A DNA stretch of 64,000 nt from Nonomuraea ceibae. Its GTDB lineage: Bacteria > Actinomycetota > Actinomycetes > Streptosporangiales > Streptosporangiaceae. This document shows, one piece after another, positions 1-8,038 of this stretch (positions within the stretch are counted from its first letter, which is position 1; every line of letters starts with the position of its first letter). The stretch lies in the NCBI RefSeq assembly GCF_019396325.1, contig NZ_JAHKRO010000032.1, forward strand, positions 1-64,000. The letters run 5' to 3'. The notes under the pieces are model-generated. The model worked only from the letters and a program-made list of their open reading frames with translations, made no database searches and was not told the DNA's origin. The translations under genes and the position numbers were made by a program.

Positions 1-1107
1 GGCCTCCTCGTCGGCGCCGGTGGCGGCGGCCGCCAGGTGCCAGGCGCGGCGGTCGGCGTGCTCGGGCGAGCCGAGCGCGGCGGCGAGCGCGCGGTGCGCG
101 GCGAGGCGTTCGCCGAGCGGCGCGCGCTGGTGGACGGCGGCGCGGATCAGCGGATGGCGGAAGCGGATCACGGTGCCGTCGGCGTCGCCGTGCACCACCA
201 GGCCGGCCCGTTCGGCGGGGGACAGGTCCTCGACCGTGGCGCCCAGCTCGGCGGCGGCGCGCAGGATCACGGCCAGCTCGCCGGTCTCGTCGGCCGCCGC
301 CACCAGGAGCAGGCTCTGGCAGGCCGCGGGCATCCGGCTGACCTGGCCGTGGAAGGCCAGTTGCAGGCGGCCGGTGAGGGGCAGCGCGCCCGGCGCGAAC
401 GCGCTGCCGCCCTCGGCGGCCAGCGCGATCGGCAGCTCCAGCAGTGCCAGCGGGTTGCCGCCCGCCTCGGCGAGCAGCCGGAAGCGGACGGCGGGCGCGA
501 GCGGATGCCGGTCGAGCAGGGCCGCCGCGGCCTCCGGGGCCAGCCCTGACAGGCGCAGCTCGGGCAGGCCGGGGGCGGGGAAGGACCCTTCGCCGTCCCG
601 CGCCGCGAAGATCATGACGATGCCCTCGGCGTGCAGGCGCCGGGCGGCGAACAGGAGCGCGTCCCGTGACGCCCGGTCGAGCCACTGCGCGTCGTCGACG
701 AGGCACAGCAGCCCCGTCTCACCCGCGTGCTCGGCCAGCAGGGAGAGCGCGGCCAGCCCCACCAGCATCGGTTCGGAGCCCGTCGCGGGCCCGAGCCCGA
801 ACGCCCCCTCCAGGGCGGCGCGCTGCGGGCCGGGCAGCGCGCCGAGTGATCCGAGCGCCGGGCGCAGCAGCAGTTGCAGGCCCGAGAACGGCAGCTCCGC
901 CTCGAACTCGACCCCCGTGCCGCGCACCACCCGCAGGTCGCCCGCGGTGGCGGCGGCGTGGTCGAGCAGCGCCGTCTTGCCGATGCCCGCCTCGCCGCGC
1001 AGCACCAGCGCCGAGCTGGCGCCGCCCCGGGCCGCCGTCAGCAGCTCGGCGATCGTGTCCTCTTCGGGCTTTCTCCCGTGCAGTTCCCCCGCGCCCATGC
1101 GCCCCAT
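1..1107 (-). CDS. LuxR-family (LAL-type) AAA ATPase regulator, N-terminal part, cut by window edge
   Basis: This is the N-terminal 369 codons of a large ATP-binding regulator; the gene continues past base 1. Walker A is GEAGIGKT at about residues 38-45 and Walker B is LLCLVDDAQWLD at about 135. This fits the STAND/AAA N-terminus of LuxR-family LAL regulators, which normally end in a LuxR helix-turn-helix that is outside the window. Two in-frame ATGs (1107 and 1098) are possible starts, neither with a clear ribosome site. It lies 24 nt downstream of a FAD monooxygenase on the same strand. The LuxR assignment rests on the ATPase half only, so another STAND regulator cannot be excluded. Confidence 0.75.
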   Translation of the reverse strand, partial: MGRMGAGELHGRKPEEDTIAELLTAARGGASSALVLRGEAGIGKTALLDHAAATAGDLRVVRGTGVEFEAELPFSGLQLLLRPALGSLGALPGPQRAALEGAFGLGPATGSEPMLVGLAALSLLAEHAGETGLLCLVDDAQWLDRASRDALLFAARRLHAEGIVMIFAARDGEGSFPAPGLPELRLSGLAPEAAAALLDRHPLAPAVRFRLLAEAGGNPLALLELPIALAAEGGSAFAPGALPLTGRLQLAFHGQVSRMPAACQSLLLVAAADETGELAVILRAAAELGATVEDLSPAERAGLVVHGDADGTVIRFRHPLIRAAVHQRAPLGERLAAHRALAAALGSPEHADRRAWHLAAAATGADEEA

Positions 1108-1131
1108 CCTGGCATTCTTCGCGAACCGGGT

Positions 1132-2181
1132 TCACCGCCTCCCTAGGCGCATCAGGGCGTTGCGCGGCCCGGCCAGGCGGCCCGCTCCGGCCAGGCGCGT
1201 CATCCAGCGCGAGGCGGTGACCATCCGCTCGGCCGCCGGACGCCGCCTGGCGTCGTACAGGCGCAGCGCCCCGGGCACGTCGCCGGGGTGGTCGCGCAGG
1301 CAGGCGGCCAGCGCGGCCGCGTCGAGCAGCGCCTGGCAGGCGCCCTGCCCGAGCGCGGGGGTCATGGCGTGGGCGGCGTCGCCCAGCAGGGCCACGTTGC
1401 CGGTCACGTACGAGGCCAGCGGCGGGGCGAGGTCGTGGACCTCGTGCCGCAGCACGGCGTCCGCCTCGGCGGCGGCGAGCACGCGCGGGATCGGGTCGTG
1501 CCAGCCGGCGAAGCGGGCGCGCAGGTCGTCGAGGGTCTCGCGCACCCCCTTCGGGGTCCGTACGGGCGCGTACCAGTTGGTGACGCCGGGGGACTGCGGC
1601 GTCATGCCGAACATCTGCCCGCGCCCCCAGGTCTCGCCGTAGTCCTGCGGCTCGAAGCCGTGGACGACGCCGCGCCAGGCGACGATGCCGGCGTAGCGGG
1701 GCCGGGTGGGGGCGGCGAAGAACGCCCGGCGCACCGCGCTGCGCACGCCGTCGGCGCCGATCACCAGGTCGTGGGAGTCGCGCAGCGCGGCGGGGTCGGT
1801 GATCTCCACGCCGGTGCTGATCGTCGCCGGGTCCACCTCCTCCACCAGCATCTCGATCAGCGACACGCGCGACAGCATGCGGACGGGCGCTCCGCCGCGC
1901 CGTTCGATGCGCTCCAGCGGCAGGTCGGCCAGGTGGCGGCCGTCGGGGGTGCGGATGCGGGCGTGCCGGTAGGGGACGGTGCGCTCGCGCAGCCGTTCGC
2001 CCAGGCCGAGGCTCGCCAGGGCGGCCTGGGCGTCGGGCCGGATGCCGAGAGCCGTGCCCTCGGCGACGATGCGCGGCCAGCGTTCGAAGATCGAGACCTC
2101 CCAGCCGATGCGGCGCAGGGCGATGGCGGCCGTCAGCCCGCCGACCCCGGCTCCCACGACGGCGGCTTTCCTCATTCTCAT
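1132..2181 (-). CDS. FAD-dependent monooxygenase (PHBH fold)
   Basis: A flavoprotein monooxygenase of 349 residues, probably hydroxylating an aromatic or similar small substrate with NAD(P)H and O2. The N-terminal Rossmann motif VGAGVGG lies near residue 10, the DG motif (VIGADGV) near 145, and the FAD-ribityl motif LLGDAAHAM followed by GQGACQA near 265-285. The start MRMRKAAVVG sits just before the Rossmann fold; a second ATG at 2175 is possible. It diverges from a TetR gene across a palindrome that probably holds the operator. It is a clear paralogue of the enzyme at 61098-62201, sharing the RFAGWHDPIP segment. The substrate is unknown. Confidence 0.85.
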   Translation of the reverse strand: MRMRKAAVVGAGVGGLTAAIALRRIGWEVSIFERWPRIVAEGTALGIRPDAQAALASLGLGERLRERTVPYRHARIRTPDGRHLADLPLERIERRGGAPVRMLSRVSLIEMLVEEVDPATISTGVEITDPAALRDSHDLVIGADGVRSAVRRAFFAAPTRPRYAGIVAWRGVVHGFEPQDYGETWGRGQMFGMTPQSPGVTNWYAPVRTPKGVRETLDDLRARFAGWHDPIPRVLAAAEADAVLRHEVHDLAPPLASYVTGNVALLGDAAHAMTPALGQGACQALLDAAALAACLRDHPGDVPGALRLYDARRRPAAERMVTASRWMTRLAGAGRLAGPRNALMRLGRR

Positions 2182-2187
2182 CACCCC

Positions 2188-2205
2188 AAATGTGGTACCA
2201 CGTTT
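2188..2205. promoter_or_regulatory. Palindromic operator between FAD monooxygenase and TetR
   Basis: AAATGTGGTACCACGTTT is symmetric at 16 of 18 positions around a perfect GTGGTACCAC core (2192-2201). It lies in the short space between two divergent starts, where a TetR dimer would autoregulate and repress the monooxygenase. Confidence 0.6.
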
Positions 2206-2239
2206 GTGGTGGTTGTGTCGAGCGGGAGAATGGGCCGTC

Positions 2240-2815
2240 ATGGTGGAGAACAGGGACCGGCGCGACCGGCTGCGCGACGCGGCCATCGAGGTGCTGGCCG
2301 GGGAGGGCGGGCGCGGACTGACCCACCGCGCGCTGGACCGGGTCGCCGGGCTGCCGGAGGGCACGGCCAAGAACTACTTCCCGACCCGCGACAGCCTGCT
2401 GCGGGCCGCCGCCGAGCGGTGCGTGGAGCGCTACTGGAGCGACCTCCAGCAGGCCGAGGTCCACGACGTGGACGGACTGCTCACGCTGCTGCGCCGCATG
2501 ATCGACCGGGCGCTGACGGACAACCGGTCCCGCATCCTGGCCTACCTCGAACTGCACGCCGAGGCCGCGCGCAACGCCCAGGTGCGCGAGACCCTGGCCC
2601 GCCTCACCCGCGCCGACCTCGACCTGCACCTGGCCGCCCAGCGGGCCGCCGGGCTCCCGGCCACCCGGCACGGCGCGGCCACCGTGACGCTGGCGATCAA
2701 CAGCGCGCTGACCTACCTGCTCACCCAGCCGCCCGACGTCCTGGCCGCCTACGGCCTCGACGACCTGGACGCCTTCCTGGCCCGCCTCGTCTCGACGGCC
2801 TACCCGCCCGCCTAG
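2240..2815 (+). CDS. TetR/AcrR family transcriptional regulator
   Basis: A 191-residue TetR protein. The N-terminal helix-turn-helix runs through LTHRALDRVAGLPEGTAKNY at about residues 25-45, followed by FPTRDSLLRAAAERC. The longer frame upstream of ATG 2240 would read through the operator, so ATG 2240 is preferred. It is transcribed away from the FAD monooxygenase and probably represses it through the palindrome at 2188-2205. Its stop overlaps the stop of the convergent PfpI gene by 4 nt. The effector is unknown. Confidence 0.88.
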   Translation: MVENRDRRDRLRDAAIEVLAGEGGRGLTHRALDRVAGLPEGTAKNYFPTRDSLLRAAAERCVERYWSDLQQAEVHDVDGLLTLLRRMIDRALTDNRSRILAYLELHAEAARNAQVRETLARLTRADLDLHLAAQRAAGLPATRHGAATVTLAINSALTYLLTQPPDVLAAYGLDDLDAFLARLVSTAYPPA

Positions 2816-3414
2816 AGCGGCTCGTCGGCCAGATACGGCGGGGCGGGGTCGTACTGGATCTCGCGGCGGACGGCGCGCGCGTGGTCGCGGCCGTGCAGCC
2901 GGCCGACGAGCCACAGCGCGCTGTCGATCCCGGCGGAGACGCCCTGGGTGGAGATCACGTTGCCGTCCACGACATAGCGGGCGTCGCGGACGACGGTGAC
3001 GTCCCCGCGCGCCTCCAGGGCGTCCTCGTAGGCCCAGTGGGTGGCCACCCGGCGCCCGCGCGCCGGTCCGGCGGCGTGGAGCAGGAAGGCCCCGGTGCAC
3101 ACGCTGGCCACCCAGGTGGCCTGCTCGGCGGTCTTGGCGATCCAGCCGGTGACGGCCGGGTTGTGCGGCTGGACCTCGCGGGCGCCGCGCCCGCCCGGCA
3201 CGAGCAGGACGTCCAGCGGCGGGTTGTCGTCCAGGGTGCAGTCGGGCAGCACCCGCAGGCCCTTGCCGGCCCGGACCGGGCCGGGCCGTTCGGCGACGAG
3301 CACCGCTAGGTCGGCGTCGGCGCGCAGGATGGCGGAGGTGGTGAACACCTCCCAGGGCCCGGCGAAGTCCAGCTCCTCGACGTCGTCGAAGATCAGCAGT
3401 CCGTACGTGGTCAC
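2812..3414 (-). CDS. DJ-1/PfpI family protein
   Basis: A 200-residue single-domain DJ-1/PfpI protein. The nucleophile-elbow cysteine is in SVCTGAFLLHAAG at about residues 100-112, and the fold motifs LLIFDDVEELDFAGPWEVF and VLLVPGGRG are clear. Members act as hydratases, glyoxalase-like enzymes or amidases; no reaction can be assigned here. Start GTG 3414 forms a GTGA overlap with the stop of the upstream GlxA regulator (3411-3414), so the two are translationally coupled. The pair looks like a regulator and a catalytic relative of its own sensor domain. Confidence 0.85.
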   Translation of the reverse strand: MTTYGLLIFDDVEELDFAGPWEVFTTSAILRADADLAVLVAERPGPVRAGKGLRVLPDCTLDDNPPLDVLLVPGGRGAREVQPHNPAVTGWIAKTAEQATWVASVCTGAFLLHAAGPARGRRVATHWAYEDALEARGDVTVVRDARYVVDGNVISTQGVSAGIDSALWLVGRLHGRDHARAVRREIQYDPAPPYLADEPL

Positions 3415-4373
3415 GGATGTCCTCCCGTGGTGGATCGGAAACGGTCTCGGTAGTCGGAGGGCGCGACGCCCAGGCGTCGGTGGAAGCTGCGCCGCAGGGT
3501 CTCGGCGGTGCCGAAGCCGTAGCGGCGGGCGATGACGTCGACGGGGTCGCCGCCGTCCTCCAGGGCCCGCTGCGCCGCCTCCACCCGGACCCGCTCGACG
3601 TAGGCGCCTGGCGGCAGGCCGAGCTCGGCGGTGAAGCGGCGTTGCAGGTGGCGGGGGCTGAGCCCGGCGTGCGCGGCCAGGTCGGTGATGTCGTGGCGGG
3701 CGCCGGGGTCGGCGTGGATGGCCGCCACGGCCCGGCGCACCGGGTCGGAGGAGGGCTGCGCGGACCACAGCCCCACGCTGAACTGGGACTGGTTGCCCGG
3801 CCTGCGGAGGAACAGCACGAGGTGGCGGGCCACCTCCAGCGCGGCCCGCTGCCCGTGGTCCTCTTCCACCAGCGCCAGCGCCAGGTCCATCCCGGCGGTC
3901 ACCCCGGCCGACGTCCAGACGGGCCCGTCACGGACGAAGATCGGATCGGGGTCGACGGTGACCTCCGGGTGTTCGCGGGCCAGCCGCTCGGCCCTGGCCC
4001 AGTGGGTGGTGGCGCGGCGACCGGCCAGCAGCCCGGCCTCGGCCAGCAGGAACGCCCCGCTGCACACCGAGGCGACCCGCCGGGCGCCGCCGGCCGCGGC
4101 GGCGATCCAGCCGGTCAGCGCCGGGTCGTTCCTGGCCTCGTAGACGCCCCCGCCGCCCGCGACGACCAGCGTGTCGAAGCCGGCGGGCGGGAGGTCGGCG
4201 ACGCCGTGGGAGGCGTGCACCGGCAGCCCGTGCTCGGCGCGGACCGGCCCGGGAACGGGGGCGACGATCGCGCAGTCGTAGCCTCCGGCGAGCTGGAACA
4301 CCTCGTGCGGCCCGACCAGGTCGAGCGACTGGAAACCCTCGTAGATCACGAAGGCGATGCGGTGTGCTTGCAC
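3411..4373 (-). CDS. GlxA family AraC-type regulator (DJ-1/PfpI + AraC HTH)
   Basis: About 320 residues: an N-terminal DJ-1/PfpI-like domain (IAFVIYEGFQSLDLVGPHEVF, nucleophile-elbow motif ASVCSGAFLL) followed by a C-terminal AraC double helix-turn-helix (LAAHAGLSPRHLQRRF ... VIARRYGFGTAETLRRSFHR). This is the GlxA architecture of transcription activators. Start GTG 4373 puts the protein just before the PfpI strand, but GGAAGG abuts it with no spacing, so an upstream ATG at 4436 remains possible. It is coupled to the PfpI gene downstream. A second GlxA protein lies at 17129. Confidence 0.85.
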   Translation of the reverse strand: MQAHRIAFVIYEGFQSLDLVGPHEVFQLAGGYDCAIVAPVPGPVRAEHGLPVHASHGVADLPPAGFDTLVVAGGGGVYEARNDPALTGWIAAAAGGARRVASVCSGAFLLAEAGLLAGRRATTHWARAERLAREHPEVTVDPDPIFVRDGPVWTSAGVTAGMDLALALVEEDHGQRAALEVARHLVLFLRRPGNQSQFSVGLWSAQPSSDPVRRAVAAIHADPGARHDITDLAAHAGLSPRHLQRRFTAELGLPPGAYVERVRVEAAQRALEDGGDPVDVIARRYGFGTAETLRRSFHRRLGVAPSDYRDRFRSTTGGHP

Positions 4374-4445
4374 CCTTCCACGGTCCAGCCCGCACCCCGA
4401 TGGCGTCAACGACACGCACCCCACAGATCGCGCCATCGGCCCTCG

Positions 4446-5546
4446 TCAGGGCGACAGGTGGGGGTGCCGCATCCGCCAGACGGTGCCGCGGGTGATGACC
4501 TCCTTGAACAGCGCGGAGGGCCGCCCGGTCAGGACGGGCCCGCTCGGGCTGTCGTCGGCGCGGGTGAACTGGGTGACGCCGTCGTGGCGGCCCAGGCTGA
4601 TGTTCTGCCACACGTACCGGATCCGCGCCGGTCGCGGGGCGCGGCCGGTGAGCAGCGCGGCCGCCGCGTCGCCTGCCTGGAGGCCGAGCGGCAGGCCGGT
4701 CTGGCACGACATGCGCGAGCCCCGCACGGCGGCGGCGTCGCCGGCGCCGAGCACCTCCGGATGCGAGAGCGAGCGCAGGGTCGCGTCGACCAGCATGCGG
4801 CCGTGCTCGTCCGTGGCCAGCCCGCAGGCCGCCGCGAGCTCCGGGACGCGGAACCCGGCCGCCCACACCACCGTGTCGGCGGGCACCTCGCCGCCGTCGC
4901 GCAGGAGCAGCCCGCCGGGGCCGACCTCGGCGACGGGGGCGTGCTCGCGCACGGCGACGTCCAGCCGGTCGAAGGCCCGGCGCAGGTGGCGGCGGGCCCG
5001 CGGGGACAGCCCGGCCCCGATCGGGCCGCCGGACACCAGCCGGACCTCCAGTCCCGGGCGGGCCGCCTTGAACTCGGCCGCGGCCTCGATCCCGGTCAGC
5101 CCGCCGCCCACCACGGCGACCGACCGCGCCGCCGCGAGGCGGGAACGCAGCCGGGCCGCCTCGCGCTCGGTGGCGACCGTGTACGCGTGCTCGGCCAGCC
5201 CTTGCACCGCGCCGAGGTCGGCGCCGCTGCCGAGCGCGTAGACCAGCACGTCGTAGCCCAGCTCGTACGGGGCCGCGTCGAGCCGGACGACCCGGGCGGC
5301 GAGGTCGATCCCCGTCACCGTGGCCACCGCGAGCTCCACCCCGGCGCCGTCGAGCAGGCCGCGCAGGGGCAGGCCGGGCAGCCGCTGCCCGGCGGCGAGC
5401 TGGTGCAGCCGCACCCGCTCCACGAACCGGTCGGCCGCGTTCACCAGCGTCACCCGGGCCCCGGCGCCGCGCAGCCGCCGGGCCGCCCGCTTGGCCGCGC
5501 CCAGCCCGGCGTAGCCCCCGCCCAGCACGACGATGTGTCCTGTCAT
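4446..5546 (-). CDS. NAD(P)/FAD-dependent oxidoreductase, NDH-2-like
   Basis: A 366-residue pyridine-nucleotide oxidoreductase with two Rossmann motifs: GGGYAGLGAAKRAARRL at the N-terminus for FAD, and SVAVVGGGLTGIEAAAEF at about residues 140-155 for NAD(P)H. It ends the FAD domain with ALGAGDAAA-type sequence and resembles type II NADH dehydrogenases and AIF-like quinone reductases. It lies 75 nt downstream of an ECF41 sigma gene on the same strand, in the position of the oxidoreductase partners usually found next to ECF41 genes. A ribosome site GGGAGG precedes ATG 5546. A CRP-like palindrome (5611-5626) lies upstream. Confidence 0.85.
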   Translation of the reverse strand: MTGHIVVLGGGYAGLGAAKRAARRLRGAGARVTLVNAADRFVERVRLHQLAAGQRLPGLPLRGLLDGAGVELAVATVTGIDLAARVVRLDAAPYELGYDVLVYALGSGADLGAVQGLAEHAYTVATEREAARLRSRLAAARSVAVVGGGLTGIEAAAEFKAARPGLEVRLVSGGPIGAGLSPRARRHLRRAFDRLDVAVREHAPVAEVGPGGLLLRDGGEVPADTVVWAAGFRVPELAAACGLATDEHGRMLVDATLRSLSHPEVLGAGDAAAVRGSRMSCQTGLPLGLQAGDAAAALLTGRAPRPARIRYVWQNISLGRHDGVTQFTRADDSPSGPVLTGRPSALFKEVITRGTVWRMRHPHLSP

Positions 5547-5610
5547 GGTTCCTCCCGTTCGAAGTCCCCACCTGAACCGGCGAGCCGGGCGATTCGTGAC
5601 AGCGTCGCGC

Positions 5611-5626
5611 TGTGAGCGTGCTCACA
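5611..5626. promoter_or_regulatory. CRP/FNR-like palindrome
   Basis: TGTGAGCGTGCTCACA matches the CRP half-site pattern TGTGA-N6-TCACA exactly and is a 7+2+7 inverted repeat. It overlaps the stop codon of the ECF41 gene and lies 65-80 nt upstream of the NDH-2-like start. It could be a CRP-family operator or a short terminator hairpin; no T tract follows. Confidence 0.4.
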
Positions 5627-6509
5627 CGAGCTGGGCGGCGGCGAATGCCAGCTTGTCCGGGTTCACCATCGTCCGCACCGCGGCGACATGCTCGCCGGCG
5701 ACCTCCACGGCCATGACCGCGCGCAGCTCGCCGTCGTGCCGCAGCAGCGCCGCGTACTCGCCGTTGACCTCGGCGATCACGGCCGTCACCGCCGCCGCCT
5801 CGGGACGGAGGCTGAGCCCGCCCAGGTAGCGCAGCACCCTGAGGCGCCCGCGCACCGGCCGCCGCGCCGCGGTCGAGCCGCCGCCGTCCGCCCAGGCGAC
5901 GACGTCGGCGGCCAGCAGCCGTTCCAGGCCCGCCACGTCGCCGTCCAGGGTCGCGGCCAGGAACCTCTCGACGATGCGGCGGTGCTGGTCGCGGTCGGCG
6001 TCGAACCGCTTGCGCGCCGCGCCGACGTGCTCGCGCGCGCGGCGGTGGAGCTGGCGGGAGTGCGCCTCGCCGAGGCCGAGCATGGCGGCGATCTCGGCGT
6101 GGCTGTGCCCGAACGCCTCGCGCAGCACGAACACGGCCCGCTCGGCCGGGCTCAGCCGTTCCAGCAGGACGAGCAGGCCCAGCGACACCGACTCGCGCTG
6201 CTCGACGGTCTCCAGCGGCCCGAGCGCGCCGTCGCCGGTGAGCACGGGCTCGGGCAGCCACGGCCCCGCGTAGCTCTCCCGCCGCCGCCGCGCGGAGGCG
6301 AGCTCGTTCAGGCACAGGTTCGTGATCACCCTGGTCAGCCAGGCGGCCGGCACGTCGGCCCGGCCGGCCTGACGCCAGCGCAGGAACGTCTCCTGGACCA
6401 GGTCCTCGGCCTCGGCCGCCGAGCCGAGCAGCCGGTAGGCCAGGCCGAACAGCCTGGGCCGCTGCTCCTCGAACACTGCCTCCAGCGTCTCTTCACCCAT
6501 CGCTTCCAC
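5622..6509 (-). CDS. ECF41-group RNA polymerase sigma factor with SnoaL-like C-terminal domain
   Basis: About 295 residues. Sigma region 2 (FGLAYRLLGSAAEAEDLVQETFLRW) is followed by region 4 (LSPAERAVFVLREAFGHSHAEIAAMLG) and a C-terminal SnoaL/NTF2-like domain. The ECF41 hallmarks are present: GPWLPEP in the linker, DGGG, and VNPDKL near the C-terminus. In this group the C-terminal domain replaces a separate anti-sigma factor. GTG 6509 sits 7 nt after a TAGCAT -10 box (6517-6522, minus strand), giving a leaderless start; ATG 6500 with GGAAG upstream is the alternative. Unlike the two paralogues at 15065 and 43274, no TGTCACA promoter precedes it. Confidence 0.88.
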   Translation of the reverse strand: MEAMGEETLEAVFEEQRPRLFGLAYRLLGSAAEAEDLVQETFLRWRQAGRADVPAAWLTRVITNLCLNELASARRRRESYAGPWLPEPVLTGDGALGPLETVEQRESVSLGLLVLLERLSPAERAVFVLREAFGHSHAEIAAMLGLGEAHSRQLHRRAREHVGAARKRFDADRDQHRRIVERFLAATLDGDVAGLERLLAADVVAWADGGGSTAARRPVRGRLRVLRYLGGLSLRPEAAAVTAVIAEVNGEYAALLRHDGELRAVMAVEVAGEHVAAVRTMVNPDKLAFAAAQLV

Positions 6510-6535
6510 GCGCCCGATGCTAGGCCGCCGGGTAG

Positions 6536-6548
6536 TTCGCGGCACGAA
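6536..6548. promoter_or_regulatory. MarR operator copy 1
   Basis: TTCGCGGCACGAA is a near-palindrome that matches the two stronger copies downstream of marR (TTCGTG-N-CACGAA) except for one base. It lies just upstream of the TACGCT -10 box (6554-6559) of the MarR gene, a position suited to autorepression. Confidence 0.6.
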
Positions 6549-6565
6549 TTTGTTACGCTTGGCCG

Positions 6566-7030
6566 ATGAGTGAGAATGTCGCCGGCGAGATAGGGGCGGT
6601 GGCCGCGCTGGTGCGCTCCACGTTCCTGGTCAATGCCGTGTACGTGGAGTCGGCCCGCGAATACGGCATCACCCAGCAGCAGGGTCAGTTGCTGTGCGTG
6701 CTGATGGCGCAGCCTTATGGCATGACCGAGCTGGGCGGGGTGCTCGGCCTGGCCAAGTCGAGCCTCACCGGCCTGGTCGACCGGACCGAGCGCAACGGCC
6801 TGGTGGAGCGCAGGCCCGACCCCGGCGACTCCCGGGCGGTGCGGGTGGCGCTCACCCGGCGCGGCGCCAGGCTGGCCGACGAGTTCTACGCCGAGACCTG
6901 CCGCCGCGTCGAGGAGCTGACGGCCGGGTTCACCGCCGCCGAACGCGACACGCTGGCTGCCCTGCTGGGCCGCGTGGTGACCGACAACCAGGTGCCGACC
7001 GTCTTCCTGGAGCCCGATCAGGTGCGCTGA
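6566..7030 (+). CDS. MarR family transcriptional regulator
   Basis: A 154-residue MarR repressor with the winged helix at about residues 50-100 (MTELGGVLGLAKSSLTGLVD, then LVERRPDPGDSRAVRVALT, the wing with the DxR motif). A TACGCT -10 box ends 6 nt before ATG, so the transcript is probably leaderless. Three copies of a TTCGTG-N-CACGAA-type site flank the gene: one at its promoter and two between it and the LLM oxidoreductase. This makes autoregulation and control of the downstream gene likely. The ligand is unknown, probably a phenolic or similar compound. Confidence 0.9.
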   Translation: MSENVAGEIGAVAALVRSTFLVNAVYVESAREYGITQQQGQLLCVLMAQPYGMTELGGVLGLAKSSLTGLVDRTERNGLVERRPDPGDSRAVRVALTRRGARLADEFYAETCRRVEELTAGFTAAERDTLAALLGRVVTDNQVPTVFLEPDQVR

Positions 7031-7044
7031 GACGAAAGCCGGAA

Positions 7045-7100
7045 TTTGCGGTTCGTGCCACGAACTAATATGGTTCGTGGCACGAACCGCAAACTTTTTT
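7045..7100. terminator. Composite hairpin: marR terminator carrying two MarR operators
   Basis: Two 21-bp arms (7045-7065 and 7073-7093) are exact reverse complements around a 7-nt loop TAATATG, followed by C and six T (7095-7100). This is a strong intrinsic terminator shape. Each arm also contains the palindrome GTTCGTG-N-CACGAAC, so each is a MarR-type operator in duplex DNA. The loop contains TAATAT, a possible -10 box for the downstream LLM gene. Termination and operator roles are inferred from sequence. Confidence 0.65.
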
Positions 7101-7128
7101 GGGCGCGGCCTGAGGGAAAGGCATAACC

Positions 7129-8034
7129 ATGTCCGCACATGACGTCGTCTTCGGCTTCGGCGCGCATTCCGGCATCGACGACGTGCCGGAGCTGTTGCGC
7201 ATGGCCCAGCAGGCCGACCGGGACGGGCTCGACATCTTCACCCTTTCCGACCACCCGTACCTCGGCGGGCGCCTCGACGCCTACGCCGCGCTCGGCTTCC
7301 TGCTGGGCCGCACCGAGCGCATCGCGGGATTCGCCAACGTGACCAACCTGCCGACCCGGCCCGCCCCGATGCTGGCGCGGACGGTGACGTCGCTGTCGGC
7401 GCTGTCGGGCGGCCGCGTCGTGCTCGGCATGGGCGCGGGCGGGCTGTGGGACCGCATCACGGACATGGGCGTGCCCCGGCTGTCGCCGGGCGCGGCCGTG
7501 GACGCCTTCGAGGAGGCGATCGTCCTGGTCAAGCTGCTGTCCGGCGGCGGCCCTCCGGTCACCTACGAGGGAAACCACTACCGGGTGCGCCGCATCGAGC
7601 CCGCGCCCGTCGCCGCGCCGCCGGTGTGGACGGGCTCGGTCGGGCCGAAGTCGCTGGCCGCCACCGGGCGGGTGGCCGACGGGTGGATCCCCGGCCACGC
7701 GGCCGACTGGCTCAGCGAGCGCTACCGGACCTCGCGTCCCGTCATCGACGAGGCGGCGGCAGCGGCAGGCCGGGACCCGGGCGAGATCCGTACCGTGTTC
7801 AACCTGCCCGGCCGCATCACCGACCGGCCGCTGCCCGCCACCCGCGACCGCGACGGCCGGTGGATCGGCGGCTCGGTGGCGCAGTGGGTCGAGGAGCTGA
7901 CCGGGGCGGTGCTGGAGCACGGCGCGTCCGGCTTCACGCTCTTCGACACCGGCCACGGCGCCGCCGACCTCACCCTGCTGGCCCGCTGGGGCCAGGAGGT
8001 CGCCCCCGCCGTCCGCGAGGCCGTCGCGAAGTAA
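7129..8034 (+). CDS. LLM-class (luciferase-like) flavin/F420-dependent oxidoreductase
   Basis: A 301-residue TIM-barrel oxidoreductase of the bacterial luciferase superfamily. Typical segments are IFTLSDHPYLGGRLDAYAALG, GRVVLGMGAGG and PPVWTGSVGPKSLAATGRVADGWIPG. In actinobacteria such proteins usually use F420 or FMN; the cofactor here is inferred. It is 98 nt downstream of MarR on the same strand, with two MarR operators in between, so expression is probably induced when MarR releases DNA. GGGAAAGG precedes the start at a suitable distance. The substrate is unknown. Confidence 0.85.
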   Translation: MSAHDVVFGFGAHSGIDDVPELLRMAQQADRDGLDIFTLSDHPYLGGRLDAYAALGFLLGRTERIAGFANVTNLPTRPAPMLARTVTSLSALSGGRVVLGMGAGGLWDRITDMGVPRLSPGAAVDAFEEAIVLVKLLSGGGPPVTYEGNHYRVRRIEPAPVAAPPVWTGSVGPKSLAATGRVADGWIPGHAADWLSERYRTSRPVIDEAAAAAGRDPGEIRTVFNLPGRITDRPLPATRDRDGRWIGGSVAQWVEELTGAVLEHGASGFTLFDTGHGAADLTLLARWGQEVAPAVREAVAK

Positions 8035-8038
8035 CCGC

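Noticed and set aside
719-3100. 793-codon minus-strand frame spanning monooxygenase and TetR
   Set aside because: Crosses several genes in the wrong frame and has Arg/Gly-rich low-complexity sequence.
5560-5610. TGTCACG upstream of the NDH-2-like gene as a seventh ECF41 promoter
   Set aside because: 16 nt further the sequence is GGTT, not CGTC or CATC.
3417-5615. 732-codon open frame opposite GlxA and the NDH-2-like gene
   Set aside because: Low-complexity Gly/Arg/Pro-rich product antisense to two well-supported genes.
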